DNA of 64,000 nt from Limonium bicolor (lineage: Eukaryota; Streptophyta; Magnoliopsida; Caryophyllales; Plumbaginaceae): positions 253,169,810 through 253,233,809 of the forward strand of contig CM041782.1 in assembly GCA_023374045.1 (NCBI GenBank), in the 5' to 3' direction. The notes under the pieces were generated by a model. It saw only the letters and a program-made list of their open reading frames with translations, was not told the origin of the DNA and searched no databases. The stretch's first letter is position 1; each line of letters begins with the position of its first letter. Positions 22,789 to 31,345 of the stretch are shown here, in pieces. Position numbers and translations under genes: made by a program.

Positions 22789-23472
22789 CGGCATGCCTGG
22801 TAGCTCATCAGGAAACAAGTCGGGAAAATCTACCACGACTAGAATGTCTGAGTCCATCACGTCGCTCTGTCTCGTGTCCTGTACATAACAAAGGAAGGCT
22901 TGTCGGCCCTTCCTAACGTCCTTCATTAGGGACAATGCTGACACGATCTAGACAGTCGGCTCTCTCCGCACACTACGGTATGACACTGTCTTGCCGCTCG
23001 GCCTCTTCAGTAGTAGTCGATGCTCTGCACAATGAAGGCGGCCCCTATGCTTCTGCAGCCAATCCATGCCCACTATAATGTCAAAGCCCAAGTTCTTGAA
23101 TTCGATCAGATCGATGAGAAAGGTCTCAGTCATGATGCTGATCTCTAACCCCGTGTACTGTGGTGCAACCTACTTTCTCCTTCGAAGGAAGGGTGACTGA
23201 AAAGTCTGAAAGCTGTTCGGGGGTGGCCCCCAGCTTCTTAGCAAATGCCGAGGGAATAAAAGAATGCGAAGCCCCTGAGTCGAACAATACGGAAGCAGTA
23301 ACACCAACAAAAGGAAAGGTACCTGAGATCACCTCTTGTATTAGCATTGAGTCCCAATAAATCACTTATTTACTGTCGGTTGTAATTGTCATACCTGTGA
23401 TGACATTACCGGACTCCTTGGCTTGCGCCATATCTAGGATGCAGATGGTACCCTCCTTTCCATTTTCGTAGC
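22789..23472 (-). pseudogene. Protease exon and start of pol in A
   Basis: A candidate exon starts at 23472 behind the acceptor AACTTCAG. It reads GYENGKEG...ILDMAQAKESGNVIT, then after a 60-base in-phase segment with a stop (23335-23394, possible intron) [25 protein letters not shown], the aspartic protease active site. A one-base frameshift near 23135 leads to the second half (LIDLIEFKNLGFDIIVGMDWL). A stop lies near 22945-22947, then DFPDLFPDELPGMPPV, where C is inserted. The exon start is homologous to 58483 in element B (GYGLGTEG) and is in the same phase. Confidence 0.82.
23335..23394 (-). other. Candidate 60-base intron in the A protease exon
   Basis: GTATGACAATT...CTAATACAAG has GT-AG ends, is a multiple of three and holds a TAA. 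Removing it brings GNVIT next to EVISGTF, close to the uninterrupted B version. It is short for a plant intron, so it may instead be an insertion. Confidence 0.35.
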
Positions 23473-23589
23473 CTGAAGTTATGAATTAACGGTATCAACA
23501 ACTGAACACATAGACTTGAAGGTACAAAACTCTCATTTCATTCATCCATTGTATTATACAAAGTTACACACTTAGTTACTACTATTACA

Positions 23590-23667
23590 TTAGTACTGTC
23601 TGAAAGTCAAATTTAAACGGTCAGGTAGGATGTGAGTATCATTCACTAGAGCTGGTGGGGCGGTATT
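23590..23667 (-). pseudogene. Last part of the A AlkB domain, beyond the CACTA element
   Basis: In frame with 28794-29455 once the CACTA element and one ATT copy are removed. It ends in DRLNLTFRQY and a TAA at 23590-23592. The two arginines of this end correspond to the 2-oxoglutarate-binding and cofactor-site arginines of the AlkB family, so the insertion cuts essential residues from the enzyme. 23473-23589 is the noncoding gap before the protease exon. Confidence 0.9.
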
Positions 23668-23680
23668 CACTACAGGAAAA
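23668..23680. repeat. Left terminal inverted repeat of CACTA
   Basis: CACTACAGGAAAA, matched by the right end 28776-28790. Confidence 0.95.
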
Positions 23681-23850
23681 TAGGTCATTTGTGACCAAAT
23701 ACACGACCAAATATTTATCATGGTCGTAATTGGTTAATTAATTATGATAACAGTATATTTTTGTCGTTACAGGTATCTTTTTATAGACCAAATTTTTTTT
23801 CTTCGTCAAAGAATCACGTTTTGGTCACAAATAAGTAACAATATATTTTT
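23681..23850. repeat. Left subterminal repeats of CACTA
   Basis: Short motifs such as TGACCAAA, CGACCAAA and TTTGGTCACAAAT recur in both orientations, as expected for transposase-binding subterminal regions. Confidence 0.7.
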
Positions 23851-23867
23851 TCATGTCTGTGCCACTA

Positions 23868-23932
23868 ACTTCACAAAGACCGCCCACTAACTTCACAAAA
23901 ACCGCCCACTAACTTCACAAAGACCGCCAAAA
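23868..23932. repeat. Three tandem 23-base repeats in CACTA
   Basis: CCACTAACTTCACAAAGACCG occurs three times in a row with one substitution. Confidence 0.85.
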
Positions 23933-24109
23933 AAATAGCGTTCTACAAATAAATCACTGCCTAATTAAGATTAATCTGAAACAACCAAAAAATCTATAAC
24001 TCAGTCCTGCGGATGCGAATCTACCAAAAAAATCAATAACTACTTGCGATTTTACCTATTTGATCATTTCTCACCGATAAATAACAACTACCGCCTACGC
24101 GGAAGATTT

Positions 24110-24630
24110 TGGGAAGCTCTGAGTGTGGAGAATCGTTGAAACTTGAAAGCATTTGAAGTGGTGAATCGTGCTCTCCTGATCCCATTCTCCTGACTCTTTC
24201 CGGTATCCCAGCATTTGAAGTGGTGAATCGCTTGTGTCTCTCTCTTTCTTAATACGAATATGCTCGCTGTTGTGGAATTAATTAATTGCCTCCTCTCTGA
24301 CATCTCTCTCGTCCAATTCGCGATGCAGACATTAGTTCTCTTGGTGTAATCAATTGCACACTGAAATATCATCGCGCTCGTGGGGATTTTCTCAGTTTTT
24401 TGAGGATGAAGATTTGATATCTAGTCAATTTGGTAAAAGTGAAACGCGTGGGTAGGTCTCTCAGATTCGTATGGGGGATGCAAATTATGAGTGTAGATCT
24501 TGTTTTGAGCTATCAAAAAATTTGAAGTGGTGAATCGTTGAAAGCATTCGAAGTGGTGAGAATCGTTGGAACAATTCCCAGGGGTGAGAATCATCGACAA
24601 CAATACTTAGTGGTGAGGATCGCAAGGTTA
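24110..24630. repeat. Dispersed GAAGTGGTGAATCGTTG repeats in CACTA
   Basis: At least five degenerate copies of AAGTGGTGAATCGTTGAAAGCATT occur in this stretch. 24631-26000 is AT-rich and I see no gene in it. Confidence 0.6.
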
Positions 24631-26000
24631 GCTTTAAAACCTAAAAATTTTCTATTGATTGTTCATATAAATCTGGCTAGCGACTGAATTGCATCCATCT
24701 GTTAGGAGCAAAAAATCCAGCGTGCGCAGATTAATTCTTACAATCATCGTTTTCAGCCTTGAGCAGACAATATTCTTTGTCAGGTTAGTATGCAACTTTG
24801 AATTCACTCTATATAGCAATTAGCTGTACATGTTTTTTTTATTCATCAAACCAACCTTAAATATGAAAGCTCTTACAAGTAAAACAATGGTCTTTGCTAT
24901 TTACATCCTTCTGTCAACAACACCCGAAACTGTGACAACACTTGGACTGAATTACATACTATTGTCACCCTAAAACTCCATCAGCATTTAAAATTGTACA
25001 TGAACTTCTGATAAGCCGAAACAAACTGAAACTTTTAAACTGCGGTTCATTCAGTGATACTATTTCAATGCTACAAATAAACCAATGATCACAATCAAGT
25101 ATATAAGAGAAAGCAAATGGGTGCACGGATGGAGAAAGAAATTGGAATAGCTTGGAAAAGACAACTATTTCAATGCTACAAAGAATTAGAATCTGATTTT
25201 TGCACGTTTAACCCATTTAGAACAGTGACACTATACTAGTATTCTCGAAGGATGAAATTTTTTTCAACTCTGAAAACACGATACAAAGTTTCTTTATGAG
25301 GTTATATTTGAAGATTTATCACAACTACTTCAATTTTCTCATTTCTGAAATGTTCTTGTTGTCTTGTTCTCTTTGATGCTGGTTAATTGAGCTATTCATT
25401 GCACTTATCAATTCAGTTTAATTATACCAATTAAGTGAGAAAAACAAAATGACCCACAATAATACATATGCTATACATATTCACATACTTTGTTCTATTT
25501 GATTCAATCGTGCTGTGTATAATATTGTTTTTGCTGTTCAGATCTGTTTGGGGTATTAGTGTACATGTTTTTTTAAACAGCAGTAAGTAATGCTTTCATT
25601 CATTCTTTGTTGATAGGTTCACGTCCAACATAGTACATAATTCTTTAACTTTCTTTTTTCCCTTTTGTATGAAGATTGAAAAACGTGGTCTATATAGTTT
25701 CATTCATTCATTCTTTGTTGTGGTTACTTTAGTAGTGGTCCTCTTATATTATTATTTATGTCTAATGTTTATCCATCTTTTCCAAATAATGTAATTTTAT
25801 TTCCACAGGCAAGGAGTGATAAGAACACCAAGAATCGCTCGATGTGGAGTAATAGATGTTTGCATCACAGTGGTTGTAAACCTTATAGAGATATTGCATA
25901 TGATTTAGTACTTTTTCTATATTTATATTTATATACATATAACAAACTTTATTTGTTTATGTCATATTTTTTCTATTCTCATTATGTTACATTACTGTCT

Positions 26001-26583
26001 AGGGAGCAAAAGAAGGAAAGAATCCAGACTATGGAACCATATATTTAGCAACTCACTCAAAGGATAAAGAGATAGCTACAGTTGAAGCTGCTGAAGTCCA
26101 TGTATAGTTTTTATGCATTCATTTTGTTATTTAGTCACATATGTTTCCATTCACAATTTTTATTATCTTGTAGAGTAAAATTGTCCAAGTTCAAGATCAA
26201 AATCCATCTCTTACTCATTTTGAGGTTGCTGAGCGAGTGCATGGACCAAATAAAGAAAGATTCATGTACAAGGATTTGGTGGTGGAGTAAAGCCTAAAGA
26301 TGTAAGGGGTCCTTATAAATCAAAGAACAAAATATTTGATGAGCTGAATGCACATAAGGAAGCATTGAAAATAAAAGAAGATGAGCTTGAAAAAGCAAAT
26401 AAAGAAACACAAGAGCTAAAAGAAAAGTTGGAGAGATGGACACCTACTATGGAAATGCTATTGAACAATCCTCAATTTCAAGAGCTCCTTCAAAGAGGAA
26501 ACAATGTAGATGATAACATCAATGATGATGAGGGCGACTTGTCTAACTCTCCACAAGCATCAGAAGATGACATATTTCGTTGA
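26001..26583 (+). pseudogene. Remnant of CACTA first-frame protein (Transposase_24-like)
   Basis: Exon pieces read GAKEGKNPDYGTIYLATHSKD, then after an intron-like gap (about 26102-26174, GTATAG...TTGTAG) KIVQVQDQNPSLTHFEVAERVHG, then after a one-base frameshift GFGGGVKPKDVRGPYKS and a coiled-coil end (KIKEDELEKANKETQELKEKLERW). The order and the GxGxGVxP motif resemble the plant Transposase_24/TNPA-type protein of CACTA elements. Its role there is DNA binding at the ends, not cleavage. This copy is broken and lacks its start. Confidence 0.6.
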
Positions 26584-26589
26584 GGTTAG

Positions 26590-27440
26590 TATCCTGCTGT
26601 AAATTCTTTTTAATATTTTTCATCCTTTGAGATATGTAACATCTACTTAATTTTGCTGTAATTTTGCTGCTGTAAAGTAAACTATGGTTTGCTTTGTTCT
26701 TTGAGTATCTATGCTACAAGTTTGTTGTGTTCTCCCGTCCCATCCCCACCATAGTTGTACTAAAATGTACCTATTGTGATTGTTTTGAACGTTTGACATC
26801 TACTTTAATTGCAATCTTTCAAATCTTTTGATCGTGTCTCTGTTTCACTTCTCGTTTGTACCTTCACATGAGTGTCTGCTCGTAAAGTATGCTTCAGTCT
26901 ATTTTGGTATTTTTGAGTAACTAGTGATGTTTTTGTTAAAATGAGTAATTAGTGCTGCTGTAAAGTAAACTCTGGTTTGCTGTGTTGTGTTCTCTTAGTA
27001 TCTATGCTGCAATTTGGATGTGTTCTCCCATCCCATTCCCACCATAGGTGTACTAAATCGTACAAAACGTTTGCCATCTAGTTTGAATGCAAACTGTTGA
27101 ATTTTTTTTGGTGAGTTGCTTTTACAGTCTGCTTGGTAACATAACAAAATCCCAGATCCCCTAAGCTGTCTGGTTTGATCCTATCTTTATGAGATTTCTT
27201 CTTTGTACCTTCTTAGTTTCTTTGATGAACAAAAACAGTGAATTGTTCATTAGCTAGCCTCCGTATCAGCAGAGAGACAATGAATTGTTTATTAGCCAGC
27301 CTTCATATAACCAGTGTTGCTTCAGTTTATTTCTTTGCTGATTTCTCCTCTGCTACAATATTGTTGTGTTCTCCCCTCCCATCCCGATTATAGCCGTACC
27401 TACTGTTATTGTTTCAAATGGTTGACATTCGACTCTGTTG
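26590..27440. repeat. Diverged ~300-base duplications in CACTA
   Basis: Three partly matching copies, near 26650-26830, 26950-27090 and 27345-27430, share GCTGTAAAGTAAACT.TGGTTTGCT, TGTTCTCCCRTCCCATYCC and a GTTTGACATCTA-like end. They are noncoding. Confidence 0.6.
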
Positions 27441-27599
27441 ATTTCTTCTTCGATTCTAGCAATTCAGATTAATATGTTATTTTAGTTGTTTACAATCTGT
27501 TTTGATTTAATTAAGTGTTGTGTAGTTAAGCTGCTTGAACTTGAATTTAGTACAAGCATACCACCAATGTAGTTTAAGTTGTTGACTCTCATCTTTTCT

Positions 27600-27987
27600 A
27601 GATTAATGGTGTTTTTGAACTTTGCATAAAGGATCTTTGTCAACTCCACCATTTGAGCTTCTATTCCACCTTTCTCTTCTTCCAGCTGCTCCAAGTTCTT
27701 GCTCGTTTCCACCTTCATTTTTTCCAACTGACTCTCTACATCTTCTCTTGGTATATGAGCAAATACTTCTCCTATCTGAAATCGCACAATCTCATCATCT
27801 ATCTAAACAAGTTCATTTTCTCCGTGTCCTTCAAGTTCTCCAATCTCTCCTTAGCAGCCTTAATCTCGTCCTGCAGTTCGTGGTATCTGTTGTTCAATCT
27901 ATTGAATTTATTAATGTTCTGCTGGTCCTCCCAAGTGACCCCGGTGTTAGATCCAGTACCCGTTAGACCATGATCATAAGGAATCAC
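27600..27987 (-). pseudogene. Captured prefoldin subunit 4 fragment in CACTA
   Basis: Minus-strand frames read [18 protein letters not shown], then [34 protein letters not shown], a Glu/Lys-rich helix and [13 protein letters not shown]. That is the whole length, in order, of plant prefoldin subunit 4, a cytosolic chaperone subunit that hands unfolded actin and tubulin to the TCP-1 chaperonin. A frameshift and stop at about 27788-27815 break it (the stretch before RFQIGEV), and the C-terminal Glu-Asp end is replaced. No intron interrupts the ~390 bases. If the parent gene has introns here, the capture was of a processed copy. Non-functional as a protein. Confidence 0.88.
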
Positions 27988-28319
27988 ATATAGATTAGGA
28001 AGTTAGCTAGTTAGTAGAGATTTTTTGTAATGCAATGACATACAACTAGAATTCTGAAGTTTTGTCACGGCACATGACATTTCTTGATGTGTCATTTTAT
28101 TTACATTTTTTAGTTGCTTTGCAAAACGTTAATTATTGTAAAGCTCTTGATATTGTGCATTGAACTATTATCATCATATTTTATCAATGAAGATGTCTAA
28201 GCATTTTTTATGAGAATAATCTCATAATATTATACTTACAATGTATTTAACGTTATAATAAAGTAAAATGATGTGGAAGGTGAGGAAAACACTAGTATAT
28301 GAATGGTTATTAAAAAAGG

Positions 28320-28775
28320 CGTATTACATAATAAATTTGGTCGTTAAGAATCTATGTAAATTCTGGTCTTTAATAACATTAGCGAACAAAATTGTTGGTC
28401 ACCATTAAAAATCTTCTTTATTGCTCTATAGTCACATATAATGGTCGTAAATGAGGTTAACAACCAATTATGTTGCCCGTCACTAAAACACTAGGGACCA
28501 AAAAGATTGTAGTCGCTAAAGCGTTAGCGATCAACATTACAGTAGTCGCTAATGCATTGGCGACCAGGGTATTCGGTTGGTCACTAATTTATTAGCGACA
28601 ACGTATATAATTTGTCGTTAATGTACTAGTGACCATCAATATTTGGTTAGTCGCAAATGCTATTAGCGACGGACCTTTAGCGACCACTGGTGACGAACTC
28701 TATTTTTGTTCGTTATTATCATTAACGACAAAAAATATCATCATTAGCGACCAATATTGTTGATCGCTAAAAGCC
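28320..28775. repeat. Right subterminal repeats of CACTA
   Basis: At least eight copies of TTAGCGACCA or its complement (TGGTCGCTAA), in both orientations, up to the terminal repeat. 27988-28319 before it is AT-rich without a gene. Confidence 0.85.
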
Positions 28776-28790
28776 TTTTTTCCTGTAGTG
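28776..28790. repeat. Right terminal inverted repeat of CACTA
   Basis: TTTTTTCCTGTAGTG, followed by the ATT duplication. Confidence 0.95.
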
Positions 28791-28793
28791 ATT

Positions 28794-29455
28794 GAGCTTA
28801 ATGCTCTTAATTCCATGATATACAAGCCTCGCCTCTCCACCAAATACCAACACATCCCCAGACTTGAGGATGATCTTGCTTGCTAGGTCCATCCTCTCCT
28901 GGTCTCCATAGATGAACTCAGCATCATTGCCGATGGAGAATGACACAACCGGTATTCCTCTAGTGATGGACTCGGTCGTCTCATCACGGTCCTGGTGCAT
29001 CCCAAGTTTTCCTCCCTGCTCGTAGTAGTTTATGATGTAAACGTCAGGTGTCATGTCGGGTAATGGGTAAGTCTCACACCCTTGAGCAATATCCATTGCG
29101 TTTCTCACCAAGGTTAGGAAACTCTCAGGTATCCTAGGTATTGATATGCCATCTACCATCCTCACCTCTCGATAAACCCTAGCTTGTGGATCCCAATCTT
29201 TCCCTAAGCACATCATGTGCAGTTTCATCTTAGAACCACTATTAAATACAGGGGTATTAAATCCTCCCATGCCCATACCCAAAGCTCTACACTCATTCAC
29301 TATGGCGATTTGCTCATCTAGGGTTAGGAACTCTCTAAGAAGTATCATGCCCGGTCTGACCACATGACACAACTCGCCAGGGTACTCCCGTCTTTCTTCC
29401 ATGGGTCTAGGTGATCTCTGTCTTGTAAGTGTGGGATAGCAGATATCGAAGTCTC
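28794..29455 (-). pseudogene. AlkB-type 2-oxoglutarate/Fe(II) dioxygenase exon of retrotransposon A
   Basis: AlkB enzymes remove alkyl or methyl groups from nucleic acid bases using Fe(II) and 2-oxoglutarate. This exon begins behind the acceptor CCTCTTAG at 29456 with DFDICYP. The domain starts at VVRPGMILLREFLTLDEQ and has the substrate-side stretch MKLHMMCLGKDWDP, the fold marker INYY, metal ligands in LGMHQDRDE (His and Asp; residues 136 and 138 counted from the ATG at 29402) and the distal His in LVYHGIKSI (196). The remaining 25 residues, with the arginine-containing RLNLTFRQ end, lie at 23590-23667 behind the CACTA insertion. It most resembles plant nuclear ALKBH1-like proteins from memory of the family. 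It lies between gag and protease, as in element B. Apart from the transposon the exon has no stop or frameshift. Confidence 0.92.
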
Positions 29456-29584
29456 CTAAGAGGTAAAAGGTTTCCTAGGTAAGTCGTTTATCTAAAGTGG
29501 TAATTAAACACACATTCATGCTAAGGTAAAGCGCTTAACACTTAGTCATGCTCTCATACAATGGTTAAGGTTTCAAATGCTAAC
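29456..29584 (-). other. Candidate intron between gag and AlkB in A (phase 1)
   Basis: GTTAGCATTTG...CTCTTAG, 129 bases. Joining the flanks keeps the frame (QRGEG to DFDICYP). Element B has an intron at the same place and phase (57456-57587). Confidence 0.75.
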
Positions 29585-29926
29585 CTTCACCGCGCTGGGT
29601 ACTAGTGCCAGCGCCTGAAGCTCCCGCTGCATTCAGCACACGGTTGCCCGGCGGGTTCCTCTGGTTCTGCTGTTGCGGCTGCTGCTGCTGCTGCTGCTGC
29701 CCCCTCTGGGCATGGGGCGCCGGCCCCCTTTGGCCACCTCGAGTTCCACCTCCTCCAGTAGGTGCGCTCTGAGTCCCCTTCGACGGGCGGTATGCTCGGC
29801 TCTCCGGATTTGCGAAGCACTCGAACGACCTATGGCCTTTCTTCCCACAGTGGTGGCAGTCCACAGCTTGCCCGGTGCAATCAACACCCGGGTGGTCTTT
29901 ACCACATCGCTTGCATGAAAGTGGCG

Positions 29927-30025
29927 CTGAGGTGCAGAACCTATTATCACACAACAATCTGATTATTACAAGGACGGTAATGGATAGGGTAATACACAAC
30001 TCATTCACAAGGTTAGATCGCTTAC
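29927..30025 (-). other. Candidate gag intron 3 of A (phase 1)
   Basis: GTAAGCGATC...TGCACCTCAG, 99 bases, between SAPPK and the first zinc knuckle. This acceptor is the one that keeps frame. Same position and phase as 57035-57114 in B. Confidence 0.75.
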
Positions 30026-30150
30026 CCTTAGGGGGTGCCGATCTAAGAGGCTGGACATCATAGGTAGGCCCGGTCAGCATCAGAACCTTCTCCTTGCCCT
30101 TCTGGCTGGCCTGCTCCTTCTTCTTCTCCCTCCAGGAGAACTTTTTCTTC

Positions 30151-30243
30151 CTGTGATCGTCAAAGTGTTAGGAATAGCAGGTATAAAAGCAGGCAGCAAG
30201 TAAGTAATTTAAATGGATTAAATAACTTAAAGGCGGTTCTTAC
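30151..30243 (-). other. Candidate gag intron 2 of A (phase 2), absent from B
   Basis: GTAAGAACCG...GATCACAG, 93 bases with a pyrimidine-rich 3' end. Joining gives GNKGWKKKKFSW in frame. The corresponding place in B (GGYKKQKYQPQ) is uninterrupted. Confidence 0.72.
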
Positions 30244-30401
30244 TTCCAGCCCTTGTTGCCTCCGCTTCCAGCCACAACCTCCGCCTCCTTCTCGGGGGCC
30301 TTACGCTTCTGCCCCTGGCTGTCATCCCGGATGTTCACCAACAGCTCGGTCCGAGAAGCAGCATCATAGCACTCATACAATGCATCAATGAGTTCCCCGA
30401 A

Positions 30402-30453
30402 CTTGTAATAAATCAAACTGAGTTACAAGGTATAAATTGTCAATTAATTTTAC
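30402..30453 (-). other. Candidate gag intron 1 of A (phase 0)
   Basis: GTAAAATTAATTG...TATTACAAG, 52 bases, AT-rich and shorter than typical plant introns. It sits between LYRTVQ and FGELIDALYECYDAA, matching the phase-0 site of B at 56695-56781. Confidence 0.6.
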
Positions 30454-31119
30454 CTGAACCGTACGGTATAAGGCAGCACCCATGGCGGCCTTGATAGCAT
30501 ATCGTAGCCCGCCTCTAAATTTCTCCACTTTCATGGTGTTAGAATAAACAACTCCCGGGATAAAGTCCAACAGCCCAATGATTTAGGAGTAGTATTGATC
30601 CACTGTCAGACTACCCTGCCTCAGAGCCTCGAACTCCTCCCTCTTCCTCTGCTTCAAGTGAGCAGGATAGTACTTTTCCCTCAGCAACTCCACAAAACCC
30701 GTCCAACCGAAACCCTCTATAGCAGTGTAGTGTGCCTTCACGGACCTCCACCAGGTGCTGGCGGCGTCCCTCAGATGGAAGGCTGCTATACCGACCCGGT
30801 GCTCAGCAGGCACATGAATGGCGTCAAAGGCCTTCTCGTGCTCAATAATGTATCTCTCCAGGACGGTGGGGTCAGCTACTCCGTCATAAGTAGGTACTCG
30901 CGTGTCAGCAACGCTCTTTAGCCAGTTTGGCTCTCTCGGTGCGGGTACGGGTGGGACTATTGGTGGTGCTCCGATCTGGACACCTCCCATCAGGGCTAGC
31001 TAAGCAAAGACGACAGCTACCGTCTCAGCAACACCCACGGCTAGGGTCTCAGGAGGACCTCCTCCAGACCCGCCGCCTCCACCTCTGTCTCTGCCTGTCG
31101 AACGTCTTCCAGTAGACAT

Positions 31120-31313
31120 CTGAAGAATTGAGAATCAAAGTCAACCCTCGGTATAAATACCATACTTTTCTCAACCACAAGTTCACATAGCCCTAAAAGG
31201 CGCAAAACACATTGTCCCCGACAATCTCCTAACTCAAATCGTTTACAACTTCCTCATTGGTACTAGTATATGAATAACCTAAGCTCACGGTACTTAGACT
31301 ACTATCTCTTGTA
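31120..31313 (-). other. Leader of A
   Basis: Noncoding leader between the primer-site hairpin and the gag ATG. Nothing else is seen. Confidence 0.6.
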
Positions 31314-31341
31314 ATCAGAGCGGTACTCCGCTCTGATACCA
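31314..31341 (-). promoter_or_regulatory. Primer-binding site of A in a perfect hairpin
   Basis: The minus strand has TGGTATCAGAGC (31330-31341), complementary to tRNA-iMet. It runs into the inverted repeat ATCAGAGCGG-AGTA-CCGCTCTGAT (31314-31337), so most of the site can pair with the sequence just downstream. Confidence 0.9.
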
Positions 31342-31345
31342 CTTT

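Larger units (their letters stand above)
23668..28790. mobile_element. CACTA (En/Spm) DNA transposon, non-autonomous
   Basis: The ends are CACTACAGGAAAA and TTTTTTCCTGTAGTG, with the 3-base duplication ATT at 23665-23667 and 28791-28793. Inside are subterminal repeats, remains of a first-frame CACTA protein (26001-26583) and a captured prefoldin fragment (27600-27987). No catalytic TNP2-type transposase frame is seen, so it needed a helper. It sits in the AlkB exon of element A. Confidence 0.95.
29585..31119 (-). pseudogene. gag of A, in four exons, zinc knuckles at the end
   Basis: Structural particle protein. Exon 1 (31119-30454) starts MSTGRRSTGR and holds the capsid stretch WLKSVADTRVPTYDG...RVGIAAFHLRDAASTWWRSVK...LREKYYPAHLKQRKREEFEALRQG. 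Exon 2 (30401-30244) has LIDALYECYDAASRTELLVNIRDD. Exon 3 (30150-30026) is very Lys-rich. Exon 4 (29926-29585) has two CCHC zinc knuckles (CKRCGKDHPGVDC, CHHCGKKGHRSFEC) and a Gly/Gln-rich tail. With the three introns removed the frame is open throughout except a TAG at 31000-31002 and a TAA at 30583-30585. The last exon ends in phase 1, matching both the AlkB exon and the protease exon. Confidence 0.85.

Noticed and set aside
28794..29455. AlkB as an ordinary host gene next to transposons
   Set aside because: In both A and B it lies between gag zinc knuckles and protease on the same strand, inside the LTR boundaries, with matching splice phases. A host gene would not show this twice.
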